Below, in pieces: positions 23,119-36,540 of a stretch of DNA of 64,000 bases. The DNA lies in NCBI RefSeq assembly GCF_033115175.1, contig NC_084833.1, positions 54,770,716 to 54,834,715 on the forward strand, given 5' to 3'. How positions within the stretch are numbered: the stretch's first letter is position 1; each line of letters begins with the position of its first letter. The notes under the pieces are model-generated. The model made no database searches and was not told where the DNA came from. It saw only the letters and a program-made list of their open reading frames with translations. The position numbers were made by a program, and so were the translations under genes. This stretch comes from Lepus europaeus. Taxonomy: Eukaryota; Chordata; Mammalia; Lagomorpha; Leporidae.

Positions 23119-23185
23119 AAGGAAATGAAAGTGTGAGCACAGGTGTTTGGCCTAACATTTAAGATGCCACTAAAGGGGGGAGAGG

Positions 23186-23440
23186 GGGCTTTGTGGCACA
23201 GCAGGTTAAACCTTCACTCACAACACTGGCATCACATATTGGAGTGAAAATTCAAGTCCCAGCTGCTCTGCTTCCAATCCAGCTCCCTGTTATTGTGCCT
23301 AGGAAAGCAGTGGAAGATGCCCCAGGTGCTTCGGCCTCTGCACCCACGTGGGAGACCTGGATGGAAGTCTGAGCTCCTGGCTTCTGCCTGGCCCAGCCCC
23401 AGCTTGTTGCAGCCATTTGGGGAGTAGCAGCAGATTGGAA
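23186..23440 (+). repeat. C-type SINE lacking its 3' tail
   Basis: GGGGGCTTTGTGGCACAGCA head, AAAATTCAAGTCCCAGCTGC, TTGCAGCCATTTGGGGAGTA, then ends near CAGCAGATTGGAAG without the pyrimidine tract. Confidence 0.85.
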
Positions 23441-23684
23441 GGCACCACGCTGCAGCCATTTTCTGCTGGCCCTCGGTGTCATGGGCTGACCTCAGCTCCC
23501 AGTTTGAGAGGCAGGGGGGTGGTCAGGAGACAGCCATCTGAGGAGGCCTCTGCTGCACATCCCAACCTCAGGTCCCAGCCCCAGCAGTGCCTCCTCGCAC
23601 ACTTTTGTGCTGGTGGCAGCCCCCACCTCCAACCTCTGCTCCACCTCCCGTGTTGGTTTTGAAAGAGTTCCTCTCACTGGGAGT

Positions 23685-24035
23685 CTGCTGGGCTGCCATA
23701 ACACAATAGGCAAAGCAAGGCTTATACTGCAAGAAGCTGATGTTCTCCTAGCTCTGAGCCTGGGAGCCCAAGGGCAAGTTTGGTTTCTCCCCTCGGCTCG
23801 CATGGCCACCTTCCTCCTGTGTCCTCGCTCGGCCTCTCCTTGGAACCCACATCCCTGGTGTCTCTCTGAACGTGCTAATCTCCTTTACTCATAAGGACAC
23901 CAGTCAGGTTGGATGAGGGCCTGCCCTAAGGGTCTCACTCTAACTCAATTAACTTCATTTCCTCTTTGAGAGCCTTGTCTCCAAATATAGTCATGCTCTG
24001 AGGTCCTGGGGGTTACAGTGTCAACGAGAGTTGGT
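23685..24035 (-). mobile_element. MLT1-type LTR fossil (MaLR/ERVL kin)
   Basis: Reverse orientation of a solo MLT1-like LTR: GGCTGCCATAACACAATAGG, ATAAGGACACCAGTCAGGTT, CTTTGAGAGCCTTGTCTCC, AATATAGTCATGCTCTGAGG, CTGGGGGTTACAGTGTCAAC. Degraded, no internal region seen. A related copy lies at 36.5-37.6 kb. Old, pre-lagomorph by family. Confidence 0.7.
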
Positions 24036-25229
24036 GGGCTGGAAGGGAGAGCAGAGCTCAGCCTGAAGCAACATCCTTTCCTGAAACCTGCCTGATAATG
24101 TGTCTGCATGGGTCTCTCTACTTCCAGCTATGTCTTTTAATGCATGGATGGATGGGTGAACACAATGACCTTCACATAGTCACTTGTTTCTCCCCATAGA
24201 CGCTGCGGAGGTTCCCGTCCAGCCTCTTGTCCCTGTGGTCATCTTTTTCTCCTGCAGCTCATATGGAAGGCAGAAGACTAAGCTGCTAAGACTATTGCTG
24301 CTGGAAGATCACCACACATTTTGACACACAGTTATGACCTCAGCGTAAGTGGTTCACCAGTTCAGGCCCAATGTAGCTGGACCTCGTGCTGAGTGTCTCA
24401 CAGGGTTGTAATCGAGGTGTGGGCCAGGGCTGTGGTCTCCTCTGAGGCTTCAGACTCACCCAGAAGTTAGCTGGCAGAGTCCGGCTCCTTGGGGTTGTAG
24501 GGCTCCAGGCTTTGGTTTTGTGGTACCCTCAGCGTTTAGAAGCTGCCCACAACCCCTGGGCGCACAGGGCTCACCAAACGGCCATTTGTGTCCTCCAAGC
24601 TGAGAGAACAGTCGAGATGCTAGGACTAGGATCACACACAACACGAACAAAACCACACGCCTTCTCTGACCTTTACTGCATCCTGCCGGTTAGAAATAAG
24701 TCACAGGCCACAGCCACACTCAAGAGGAGGACACTAGACAAAGGAGTGGACGCCAGAGAGAGTACCCTTTCTCCCACACTGCTCATGTGGGAGCTGCCTG
24801 AAGGTAGAGAGCCCATCCGTCTTAGTGTCCTAGGTCGAAGAATAGAAAACTTGAGCTGTGCTGAGAGCCTCAGCTGCCTGAAACCTCTTGGTTAGCCAAG
24901 CTCTGGGGAGCCTCAGAGGAAGAGAGAGAGAAATATTGCCATCCTTTGCATTTAACCAGGTCCCAGAGCACATGGCACGTTCCTCTGTAGCAGTCCCTAA
25001 TACACAGAGCCTGCCCCCTTAGATAAATCTGCTCATTCATGATATCTATTAGGATCCAAGCCTCTGATAGGAACCAGGGCTTTGACCAATTTTTTTTTAA
25101 TTCCTCACAGTTCTGACTCAAGAGCTAGCATATGGTAAATGTTCAATATGTATTAGGAAGAATATATCACTACCATAATTGGAAAACAAGTGACTGTGAT
25201 ATCAGTACCTAAAGAACTGAAACAGTTTT
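24036..25229. other. Intergenic sequence, nothing recognised
   Basis: About 1.2 kb. Open frames to 127 codons occur but show no domain or splice context. GCATGGATGGATGGATGGGT at 24142 is a short (GGAT)n run. Confidence 0.5.
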
Positions 25230-25493
25230 TTGGGGGCCATCGTTGTTGGGTAGAGGGTGAAGCTGCCGCCTGTGACACTGGCATCCCATATGGATGTCGG
25301 TTTGGGCCCCAGCTGCTCCATTTCTGATCTAGCTCCCTGCTAAAGTGCTTGGGAAAGCAGTGGAAGATGGACCAAGTGCTTGGGCCTCTGCTCCCACGTG
25401 GGAGACCTGGAAGAGGTTCCTGGCTGCTGGCTTCAAACTGGCCCAGCTCTGGCAATTGCAGCCATTTGGGGAGTGAACCAGCAGATGGAAAAT

Positions 25494-25528
<35 letters not shown>

Positions 25529-25566
25529 ACTCTGCCTTTCAAATAAATAAAGTATTTTTTAAAAAA
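25230..25566 (+). repeat. Lagomorph C-type SINE
   Basis: GGGGGCCATCGTTGTTGGGT head, GTCGGTTTGGGCCCCAGCTG, long (TC)n at 25498-25527, CTTTCAAATAAATAAAGTAT end. Confidence 0.9.
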
Positions 25567-27546
25567 AGAATTTAAACAGTTTGTTAAAACACTTAGGAGA
25601 GATTGTGGTCCATACAACTGAATAGAAAGGCATATGTCATAAAAAGGCAGCCAAAGTAGATTAAACAAAAGCAACCTACAATTGTTTTTTGTAAAAGAAA
25701 CAATTACAACAGTAGGTATCAACAATGATAATAATTGCCGTAATATTGTCTGTCATAGTCTACATTTGTTTTCCCATAATGTGTAACATTTCACATTTTA
25801 ATTAAGAACAACCAAAAGGACTGGGAAGAGCACTAGGAACCCACAGGGCTCCTTGTGAATCATAAATCGCTTCCTTTTTTGAAAATATATGGTTATGGTG
25901 TGATGATTCACAGTATCCAATTTAATTCAACACACAATTATTGAGGGCCTACAACGCACAAGGCACTGGGATGGTGCCAGACAGCCAGGGGCGGAAATGC
26001 CAAGGCCATGGAACTTGGTTTCTTTGGGGCGTCAGACAATGCACCTCATGCCCCCGCCTCCCCCGGGATAGATAAGGGGAGGAGGGTCAGAGGTGGTAAG
26101 GTGTTGTGAGGTGGTTTTGCAGCTGGCTGCGTGACCAGACCCACAGAGGGTTGATCAATCACTGAGTGTCCAACAGCGGGAAGCTTCCCACGTGAGTCAT
26201 AAGCACCCCTTTAATTCCCTGCCCTGGTCAGCTTGTTTACATATGACTTGAATGAGGGAGATAAGCCAAAGTCGAGAGTAAAACGTAGTAAGTAAAAGAC
26301 ACAAGACACAAAAGAAACTAAACTACATGAAATTCAGCTAGAATCCTTGTAAAGTTCTGTAATCACTCTCCCCCCCCCAAAAAAAAAATCAACAATACAA
26401 ATTAGTAGGGATTCCTGGCTTGGCAGCAGTTCATGTAAAACACAACTGGGTTTTTAATTGACCATGGATTCATTATGAGGCATTAATGGAATGTGACTGA
26501 TAAAAACAAAGGCCAGGCAATTCTTGACCACAGCCATAAATCTCGTGTCCAGATAAGAGGGTGGCAGTTCAATCCTGTTCCAGGCAGACCACACTAGAAT
26601 TCTATTTTTCACATCAAGGCGTCCATTTCACTGTCAGAACATGGCACCCTTGACCCATTTCAGTGAAGTCATGTTTTCTCAGACTCCCTTCCTATCGTAC
26701 GTGCTAGCATACGCTCAAGAGCAGTGTGCAAAAATAGGTCACATGAGCTCCACCCTTCTTATGCTGGGTAGATTGAATGGATATTGAAAGCAGTAACATC
26801 ATAAGAACCAGGTTCCCTACTGAGATTTCAATCTCACCAGCTTTTTTTATTTCTTTTTTAACTTATTCCTTTACTGCTATCTCCTCCCCCTGGGGACCTG
26901 GACCTAAATCTGGGAATCATGAAATGACCAGAAATCTTTGTGCACTCCCAATGATTCCTCTTTCCCACTGGTCACAATACAACCCTTTGTCCTTGAACCA
27001 GGCCGCCCTGCCTAGATTCCTGTTCTTCATGGCAAAGACGCCAAGGAATCAGCTTGGCCAACTGCCTATAGGAGCCTAAATCCACCACTAGTCTGAAAAC
27101 CGATATCTCTGCTACACGAAAGTGCAAGGAAGTCATCGGAGTTAACTCACAGAAGTTCCCCTTTCTTCCTTGCCAAGGATCCGTCCCAAATCTGACTTCC
27201 CCTTTGTCTTCAGCCCAAGTAAGAATCAGGAATGAGGAAATGCATATGGAGGAGAGGAGGCAAATGAGGAAAGGAAAGCAGTAATCCTGATCCCAAAGGC
27301 GGGTCCTTTTGGCATTGCTCCAGAAAATCTGCATTCTCTTCTTTGTTCCATCTTTGCCCTACATCACTCTTCAATGCATAGCCTGCCCAGGAGCTAACGA
27401 AACCCCAGGTTTACAAGGCCCGTTCCCTCCAAAGGGGCTGACCCTAAAAACTAAAAGCGGTCTGCAGGGGTCACCTCCCCACCTAGGCAAGAAGCCGAAG
27501 CCCCAGACCAGGCTAAAGTTCAGTCAGGGTCTACAGGTCTACATAC

Positions 27547-27572
27547 AACACACACACACACACACACACACC
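27547..27572. repeat. (CA)n microsatellite
   Basis: About 13 uninterrupted CA units inside the SINE-free block. Confidence 0.97.
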
Positions 27573-30500
27573 CTCACCAGAAAGGCCTGAGAAACAGGCT
27601 GCTTCCACTGAGACTCTGGGACTGGAAGGGTAGGGGCTACACCTGTCAGCCCAGCTCTGGGCTGAACACTGTGTGACTAGGTAACAGCCACAGTCAACTG
27701 TGTTGCGGTATCAGTTAAGATGCCTGCCAAGGCAAGGAGCTCACTCTGATGGCCTACACAGTGAGGGGAATGATTGGCTTAAAAACCTGGAGACAGCAAA
27801 GGTAGAATGGGCATCAGGATGGGCGGACGAAAAAGTTAAACTGCTTTAGCAAAGAATCCTCTGCTTTCTGTCTCTCCACTCTGCCACCCAACAGATGAGA
27901 TCTGCCACCTAGGGCTGGCCCCAAGTCTCGTCTCTGGGGAAGCTTCCATTGCTACTGGGACCACATAGATCCCTTTTCTTATCTAGCAGGAGGGAGGGAA
28001 CTCTTCTTTCTGGAAGCAACCAATGAACTTCTGCAACCTCGTTGGCCTGAATTAGGCCAGCACCCATTACTGGCTCTACAATAATGGCCTGGAAGGAGAC
28101 TTGCACTAGGTCTGAGGCTTCAGGGGTAAAATGATCCATGGGGGGGAAGATGTGGGTACCCCAGCCAAAGTTATGGTAGTTCACAAGAGAAGGAGAACAC
28201 ACAGGTAGGAGACACCCCCAAGGCTCTAGCAGCTTTGTGTTTACCCAATTTTGCAGAGGGAAAACCAAGCTAAGAGAGGCTACAGAGCTATGTAATGGTG
28301 AAGCCAAGATTCTCACCTTGCCCTAGAACAGGATATCTTGAGGAACCAAAATAAAGCCAGAATAGCCATCTCACCGCCTTCAACCTCAAGCATGTAGCTA
28401 TGAAAGGGAAGCAGGGATTGCCTGAGGCTGGGAAGGTCCATTCCCTTTATTGGTATCCAGGAGCCAGTGAATCCAGCCACCCCACACAATGACGGCATCA
28501 CCTGGTACCATGCCTAGCTCAGCACTTGCCTGTGAACTAGAGACAAGACTGCTATTACCAATCATTATCATTGACGGTGAGTTCCAGGGCACTGCTTTCC
28601 AAATCCATTCTGGATTAAATCAGTGATGTGGGCTAGCCTGGGAACCTTGCCACAGGCATAACATCGCTCTTCCTGGGGAATGTCTTCCAGGTTCCAAAGG
28701 ACAGATTTGCGAATAGACTTCTGGAGCTCGGCCCCATCCACTGCTGGGAACTGCCTTTGTTTGACTTGTTTATTTGGGAGAGCTGCTCTGGACTTTCACC
28801 CAGCAGCTGCCTGGCAGGAGGTGACCTGGCTTTAGCCAACAGAGGGTGGGGCTAGAGGAGAGTGAGGCTGATAACCACAGCTTGGTGCTAACTGGGCACC
28901 AAGCTGCACCATAGGAGGAGGAAGGGTAGAGTATCCAGAGGCCATAGTCCAGCTGCTCCCCAACAGGAGACTTCCTGTTCCACTTCCACTTAGTGGAAGA
29001 AAGTGAGAGAGGGACGTGATGCAAAAGGCTTCTGCAATTGTTGAGGTTCCTTGAGTGTGAATTTTCCTATAAGAAGCTGCCATCTCTCATCCCCATTGAG
29101 GTCTCGCCCAAGGCAAGCAGCAGGTTTGAGGGTCAAGGCCTGCCCCAGCCACACCAGCCTTGCAGAGTTCTGTGATCTATTTTGAGCAGTTTCACTGTTC
29201 ACAGTGCTGGCAAACTTATCCATTTTCTGACAATATTTGGAGTGTGATGTAAGTGTGAACTAGATAATGACCTTTCAAGTCAAGGCACAATGCTCCGTTT
29301 AAAGCTTGGATTTCTTCCTCGGAGCATCTACAAGGTCCATTTGACCCTTCTGCATCGCTTGCTCAAGTTTCCCCCCAGCTTGTCCATCTGCACGGGTGGG
29401 TGATGGGCAGAGTCTTCACGTGTACGGGGCCGTGAGGCGAGCCTGGGCCCATAGAGGCTGCCCCTTTTGCTACTGGAGCTCTCACAGCCTGTTCTGAGCT
29501 GCAGGATGCTGGCCGGCCTGCCTGTGGCATTTCTTTCCCTCTGGACCCTTGAGATCCTCCCCCGTACCCCAGTGAGAGCATACCACCAGCTCCCCCAATG
29601 AGCAGTTACAGACTTGGCTAATATTTCAAGCCTGACATGGCTAAAACAATACCATATCTGCAGCTTTACTTCAGTGACTCACTAGAAGAGCTATTTTAAA
29701 GAGAATTTGCACTGACTAAGATTACATCTGTTCTGGGAAAAAAACAGACAAAAGGGACAAAAGGCTAATGCAATATTTTTGAGATGCTCTTTCTAAGCTC
29801 ATGGAACTGCTGCTGTATCTTCTTGTCAGCATTTTCATTACCAGGCACAAAAGGAGGAGCAAGAACCAGTATCTAAAACACTCCAGAAACATCAGTGTCT
29901 GGACACCATCCAGGAGTGTGTGTCCATCAGAAGACAGGGCTGCAGGAATAGTGATGGTCTTGTTCATCCTGTCACCCAAGAGCCTAATCCACAGCCTTGT
30001 GAGCTATTTGTTAGCCTGGAACTCTGGCAGCCTCCTGAGGGGTTCACCAGTCACCTGTCCCACCTGTGGTCATCTTCAGTCCTGTTGGACCCTCCTATAC
30101 TTTTCTTCCCCACCTGGAGTGCAGAAGCAGATTGGGGGCTCCTAGTTCTGCCTTTTGGGTGAGAATAGGGTTTTTAGTGAGAGCAAGGAATCAACAGATG
30201 CACCCTTCTCAAAAGTCAAACACACAAGTAAGCACCTACCTCATTATTCTCCCAAAAACTTGCTTCCCTTCCTGGGAAAAAAAGGAACCAATGAACGCAC
30301 AACCTTCAAGGCCTGAGAACTATGGAGAGAGTCTCCAGGAGGGGAAGAGAGGCTGGAACCCCTATACCAGCCCAGCGTTCCTGAGCCATCCTTCCTGCTC
30401 AGGGTCTCCCACTGACTTCCCACTGCTCCCATCCCATCAGCCCCCACGCCCACCACTGGAAGATACCCATATGTCCTAAGTATGCCACCAACCCCCTCCT

Positions 30501-32593
30501 TGAACTCTTCCTCACACAAGCAGACAGACTGGAGCTTCTCCAGCGCCTTTACGAAAGCCAAAGGGCCAACAACGGGGACATAAACAAGAAGATGAGCATA
30601 AACATAGGCAAACTTGTGCAACGCATTCACAATGGGAAGATTTAGGAAAGGAGACATGAAAGAGGGGAATTTTCTTCATTATAATCTTCTTGTTCAATTA
30701 TTTTTCAAGAATGATACTTACTTTGTAAGTCATACACATTTATTGAGAAGCTCATATACTATTAGTTTGGGTCCAACCATAGCGTTCTAGCTCCTGGGGC
30801 TCACTGTACACACCAGCTTCCCACCTGGTCAACTCAGAGGTTTCTTTATGCTGCTTCCCACCCATCCCTTCCCCCAACGGGCTTCCCAGGCCTTCCTGGG
30901 AGAACAACGAGTGATGGTCTCTTTCAACAAGCAGCCTCCCATGTTCGTGCCCTGAGGAATGAGCCATCACATACCTGCAGTGCTTATCAGTGCCATTCAG
31001 ATGCTTTCTCTCTGATAGAAGAAAAGATCAAGGGTCATTTCCTCTACACTTCATCATCCACCCAGAAAGTCCCCAGTTCTTACATTTTTTAAACACAAAA
31101 AGCACTTAGAATTATATGAAACACTTAATAAACTCATTAATCTCTGCCAATAAAAAGATCATCGTTTAAGGAATTCTCAAATACAACAATGACAACAATG
31201 GAAAGGAACTCATTTACATACAGATGAATCTTCCCGAAGATGGCAAAGGGAAATCCCAAGGTTTGGAATTGTTGGAGCAGCAATAAGACCCTAACATAGC
31301 CAGGACAAGGAGGCCTCAGCTAGGATGACGAAGGGACCCTACCTGCTTCTCCAAACTTCTGACCTTCCCTCCGCCCATACCCTTGACCTGTGCTGCAAGG
31401 AGCCACTATTTCCCTCATCCCTTTCATGATCTGACCTGAGCTCCAGTATTCCTTCATAACAGTGATTCAAGTTGGACTAGCCTTTCCCTTCCTGGGGACT
31501 CCTCTTCCTTAATCTGCCTCAGTTTCCCCAAGGAAAGCAAAGCTTAAAAAAAAATGTGGAGACACCAGAAATCAACCTATCCCAAGGTTACAGCCACATC
31601 TACTGAAAAGAGCGCTTCCAGGGGCACTGGCAAGGACACTGCACACGGGCACACCCTGCAGAGAACAGGCTGTACTCGGGGAATTTACCTGCGCTTAGGT
31701 TGTTCCTGACGTCATTGGCCCACGAGGAAAAGATACCCAGCTGCAAGGCTACCAGGCTTTGCTCAGGGATCTCATGGGGCACAGCCCTTTAAGCGCTCCC
31801 TGGGAAGATCTGGGGTCAGGGCGTCTAGCCTGCCCTCCCCTCCTGCGGCACAGCAAGCTCATACCAAGAGATGGGGCAGGCTGGCCTTAATGAGTTGAAA
31901 GAAAGAAACCACCTGCGTGGTCTAATGGTTCCCCCAGGACATGACAGGCCAGCTGGTATACAACTATATAAACATGTATTGCAAAACCCCCCAAATTCTT
32001 CAAGGCACTTGGCTAAGATTAACCAATACACAGCCATCCTAGAGTCATTTCAGGAATTTATTTTGAAGGAAACAGCAGGTGGCAGCAAAGGTTTACATTT
32101 TTTACCCTTAGGCTTGGAATGAAAACAAGAGTGTTGGGGAGTAATCTCACCTCTGAAGCAGTCTTGTAATGGAGGCGGAGGACAGCGTCTCCTTAGGTGA
32201 GCTCCATGCATTCAAATGAGTGAATCCACCAAAAAAGAAAAGAAAAGAAAACAAATCCGTTCGTGCTTCAAGCCAGAGCCCCACCTGGGTCTGCAGGCCG
32301 GGCAGGACAATCACTGCCCCGGGGGGGCCAGATCACAGAGGCTGCAGCTGAGGCTCCTGTGCATTTGCTGAAGGTCACGGTGTTGCTCATTCACAATGGC
32401 AAGGCCCTCAAAACACCTGAGTGTGATTAAGTGGAAGTTCGCCTAGGAACTAAGTATACACCTCACAGCATGGTCCCTGCCTACTTGAATGCCATACGTG
32501 GCAGGAGTACGGGGCAGAGAAAGCTGGCACAGAGAAAGGGGTCAGTCATAGCAGATTTCTGGGGAACCTCAAGACTGAGAGCCATAACCACGC

Positions 32594-32618
32594 TACACAC
32601 ACACACACACACACACAG
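32594..32618. repeat. (AC)n microsatellite
   Basis: About 12 uninterrupted AC units inside the SINE-free block. Confidence 0.97.
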
Positions 32619-34086
32619 AGTTGCTGTGGCTCTGTGCTCAGGAGCAGTCAGTGCCAAGACCGCTTTGGCCTCAAACGTCTTCCCTACCCTCGTGTTGTGT
32701 GTGGCTCTCAACTTGGGTGTTGTGTCTGGAAAGTCTCCATTGCCACAGCGTAGCCCTAGTATCACAACCCAAGCTCTTACTGGCAAAGCCAAGCCAGTTT
32801 TGCCTTTAAGAAGTGACTGATCCGTTTATTTCAGACTAGAATGGTGCTCCAGAACATTCTCAGGCACACTTTCAACAAGGGCTGAGCAATTGCCATCGAG
32901 GAGGAAGTTCTCTTATCCTCTGCTGCAAGCAATGGAAGGGGTGAGGGCCGGTCTGCAGCATTTGGTACTGTTATTTCAAAAGGTATAAACTTGTTAAGGT
33001 AGGGGGGAGACAAAATGGGAGTCCTTATTTCCAAGATCCTAAACAATTCTTGCAAACAGATGTACTTGTAAGTTTTCCTTTTGGACGTGGAGTTGACAGC
33101 AAAGTGAGAAGCTTTGGCCTTTTGTCAATTGCATAATTGGATCTGCAGCATTAGCAGCTGCTGGAGATCAAGCAGGACATTCCTGAAAGGTGCAGCCCAC
33201 TTGGAGGTAGAAGTTCATTTATTTACATCATGTTGGGCTTCAGTCCCCAAATGTTTGACTTTTTCTCTCCTGCAGAAAATACGATCTTATTCTGATGATT
33301 TAAGGACGACCTTTGCATGAAAAGAATCCTTTAAAATTATCTACTAAGAAAAACATTCTATAATTCCTCTGAATGTTATAAACAATATCTTTTGGGGCAA
33401 CTCACAGCACATGTTCCAGCATTCATATCAACATTTAATTTCCCCTCTGTGTGTATGTATGTTCTACACTCCCCAAATCTGATGTTAAATCATTTAATAG
33501 AGAGAATTGACAGCACCAGGAAAATATTTGGATGGACTGTCTGGAGTTGCCATTATTGGCTTTAATTATGACCTACTGGCTCTTGGGTTTTGAAGCAGCC
33601 AGAAAATGAGATATGTGCGCCAAAATATTCATTAGAATTCCCTTCTCAGTCATTGTTCAGAAAGAAAAAGTGTCCTCCTGGCTCTCTTCTTTGGTGTTTT
33701 AAGTGGAGTCATTAATGTGCCAGATTTTTTAAAGGATTCATCAGAAAACAAGATTATGTGCATACCTTGTATTTTGCATTAAAAACTATCTTGAAAAGGT
33801 CAAATGCCCCTTTGCTCTGATTCTATTTCCCTGGAGACAGAAGTGTTTTCTCTCCCCAGGGCTGCTCCTCCTACCCTGCTCTCTTGCATAGACTCGAGCC
33901 TATCAGTGCTGGAACTAGAAGCACTGGGCCAGCACGGCTGGGTCTCCAAAGAAACTAATCCGAAAAGGTGGCGTCATTTCTTCTGTCCTTGCATGCTCAT
34001 TTCCCTGGAATGTAAAATCTCAGAACCCTGGAGTAGGAAAGGGGTGGAGAGCAGGAGTCTCAGAAATCGCTGATTCTATGTTCTCT

Positions 34087-34412
34087 TAAAAAAAAAAAAC
34101 TTATTTATTTATTAGAAAGGTAGAGCTACAGAGAGAGTGGGAGAGAAACACACAAAGCAATCTTCCAGCCGTTGGTTCACGCCTCAAATGGCCACAACAG
34201 CTGGGCCAGGCTAACGTTAGTAGCCAGGAACTTCTGGGTCTCCCACATGGGTGGCAGCAGCCCAAGCACTCAGGCCAGCCTCCACTGCCTTCTCGGATTC
34301 ATTAGCAGGGAGCTGCATGGGAAGTGGAGCAGCCGGGACATGAACTGGTACCCATATGGGATGCTGGCATTGCAGGCAGTGGTTTTATCCACTACACCAA
34401 AATGCTGGCCCC
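34087..34412 (-). repeat. C-type SINE with target-site duplication
   Basis: Reverse copy: TTATTTATTTATTAGAAAGG tail to AAATGCTGGCCCC. Direct repeats TCTATGTTCTCTT at 34075-34087 and 34413-34425 flank it. It is the first SINE after the 8.5-kb gap. Confidence 0.94.
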
Positions 34413-34526
34413 TCTATGTTCTCTTCTAAGAATGATTACTCCAAGGTGAAGCGATACACCCACTACTTCAACTTTGTGTTCTGGCATGGAGCAAGAGAAA
34501 GTGCCTTTAAAAGAAAAGCCAGGAGG

Positions 34527-34759
34527 ACCCTGCTGTGGCTCAGCGGGTTAAGCCGCTGCCTGAGACACCCACATCCCATACAAGAGTGCTGGTTTGAGTC
34601 CCTGCTCCTCTGCTTCAGAGCCAGCTTCTTCCTTTTGCACATCCTGGGAGGTGGCAGGTGATTGCTCAAGTACCTGGGTTCCTGCTACTCGAATGGGATA
34701 TCTGGATGGAATTCCTGGCTCCTGGCTTCAGCATGGCCCAATCCTGTCTACTGAAGATC

Positions 34760-34819
<60 letters not shown>

Positions 34820-34861
34820 TTTTATCACTCTGGTCTTTCAAATAAATAAGTCTTTTGTAAA
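34527..34861 (+). repeat. C-type SINE, divergent subfamily
   Basis: GGACCCTGCTGTGGCTCAGC head, GAGTGCTGGTTTGAGTCCCT, ACTCGAATGGGATATCTGGA, a (CT)n block at 34761-34819, CTTTCAAATAAATAAGTC end. Confidence 0.88.
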
Positions 34862-34874
34862 AGTCAGAGCATCC

Positions 34875-35188
34875 AGGGCCGGCGCTGTGGCTCACTTGGT
34901 TAATCCTCCACCTGCGGCACGGACATCCCATGTGGCACCGGATTCTGTCCCATTTACCCCTCTTCCAGTCCAGCTCTCTGCTGTGGCCCGGGAGGGCAGT
35001 GGAGGATGGCCCAAGTGCTTGGGCCCTGCACCCCATGGGAGACCAGGAGGAAGCACCTGGCTTCAGATCGGCACAGCCCCGACCGTGGCGGCCATTTGGG
35101 GAGTGAACCAACAGAAGGAAGACCTTTCTCTCTCTCTCTCTCACTGTCTGTAACTCTGTCAAATAAATAAATATGTTAAAAAAAAAAA
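34875..35188 (+). repeat. Young-type C-SINE with target-site duplication
   Basis: GGGCCGGCGCTGTGGCTCAC head, GGATTCTGTCCCATTTACCC, CTGTCAAATAAATAAATATG end and A run. Direct repeats AGAGCATCC at 34866-34874 and 35189-35197. Confidence 0.95.
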
Positions 35189-35264
35189 AGAGCATCCTTA
35201 GTTGCTACTATTAAACTGAGCTGCTATTAATGAGCTTTTGATTGCACTGCATGCTGTGGTTGAT

Positions 35265-35455
35265 GCTTTCATGCAGGTCTCATCTGCACCACAACAAGCC
35301 TATAAGGTGAAGATTATTATTCCCATTTTACAGCTAATGAGACTGAGGTTAAGGTGATTAGCCCACAATTACAGGACTAGGAGGAGAGAGGAAGTCCAAG
35401 GGCAAACTCAGGGTTGTCTGACTTCAAAGCCTGGCTGCCTTATTATCCTCCCCTC
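35265..35455 (+). repeat. MIR SINE
   Basis: CACAACAAGCCTATAAGGTG, ATTATTATTCCCATTTTACA, CTAATGAGACTGAGGTTAAG, CCACAATTACAGGACTAGGA, CTGACTTCAAAGCC: the MIR 3' two thirds in order. Confidence 0.85.
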
Positions 35456-36540
35456 ACCCCATGCTGTTTGCCACATGAAACAGGTGTGAATCAGCTGAGC
35501 TATCGTGGACTCTTACGTCACTTTAATTTTCAAATAATAGGGTGAGGAAAGAGTCCTCTGCAGTGATAAAGTGGAGAGAGATGCTGCCTGTGTCCAAACA
35601 GCGTCTACTGACCAGAACTTGGTGACTGTTCAAGAGGGCTCATATAGACACAGCTATTTCCCAGGACCTCCTTGTCATGCTTAACATGACAGTTTGCCCT
35701 GCTAGCTTTTAAGAGACTTCCTGGCTTTTAGTGAGAGTTGGCTGATTCGGTGTTGACAATTTGTCTCTCGTTTAATAGAAAATTGGTGGGGGGAATTTGG
35801 GACAGATGCTCATTTTTGGAAAAAAATAATTTGAAATTTTGTTGTTTTTTATGCTCAAGGTCATCTAGGGCTGGAAGAACAGATGTGGTATGAATTAGGG
35901 AAGTTTATCTGATGATTGTCTACAGTGGCACAGATGATGGGGTGATTGCCTGGAAATGATTGAGTTTTCCATTGAGACATGATTTGGGAAAGTGACTTCA
36001 TGCTTCAGAAGAGCTAATAAAGTTATGACAAAGTGGAACATGACATGTTAAAAGTTCGAACATGACATGGAGACATGCAGGGGAACATCTACGTTTGGTA
36101 ACCTGGGTACCAGGGGAGACTGTGGAAACTGAAAATTTACTTCCTTCCAAAGAGAAAATCTGTATCCTTGGGACTCCTTAGGGATAACCAGGCTGATGCC
36201 TTCTCCCAGGGCACCAAGTCCTCTGCCAGAAGGTGCCTGCCTGGTCGGGGAGACACAGGAGCAACACCTCCACCTTGAGTTGTTTCGGGGCAGATCAACT
36301 CATCCACCGACACCTGCTGCTGCCCAGACTCCTGCAATAGCCTGGAACACATGCCTGGAACACAGCCCAGCAGTCAGTGGGTTGGTTGATGGAATGAGAG
36401 AATGAAAGGCCCTAAATCAGGGACCCCAGCCTGACCCCCCACCCGGGTCAGGTTCCGGTGCTGTGGCCCAGCCACATCTCTAGCCCACCCTGCTCTCCAT
36501 AATCCCTTTGACAGATGTGTGTAAGCTTATTGGGACCACC
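35456..36540. other. Intergenic sequence, nothing recognised
   Basis: About 1.1 kb without SINE or gene. Repeated GAACATGACATG phrases near 36,038-36,070 form a small tandem pattern. Confidence 0.5.

Larger units (their letters stand above)
25567..34086. other. 8.5-kb SINE-free intergenic block
   Basis: No C-type SINE occurs in 8.5 kb although the surrounding sequence has one every 0.5-1 kb. No exon, RNA gene or CpG island was recognised. Open frames such as 28,316-27,909 (135 codons) and 30,657-30,244 (137 codons), both minus, have no recognisable domain. A trace of an old 'ttattgagggcctac' repeat sits near 25,940. The AT-rich, even-textured stretch at about 33,060-33,790 looks the least repeat-like and is the best candidate here for conserved non-coding DNA, but this is inference. 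Confidence 0.6.

Noticed and set aside
30244-30657. 137-codon frames on both strands
   Set aside because: The two strands give equally long frames over the same bases, neither with known similarity.
34728-35195. 155-codon minus-strand frame with an arginine/glutamate repeat
   Set aside because: Translation of two adjacent SINEs and their (CT)n tract, not a gene.
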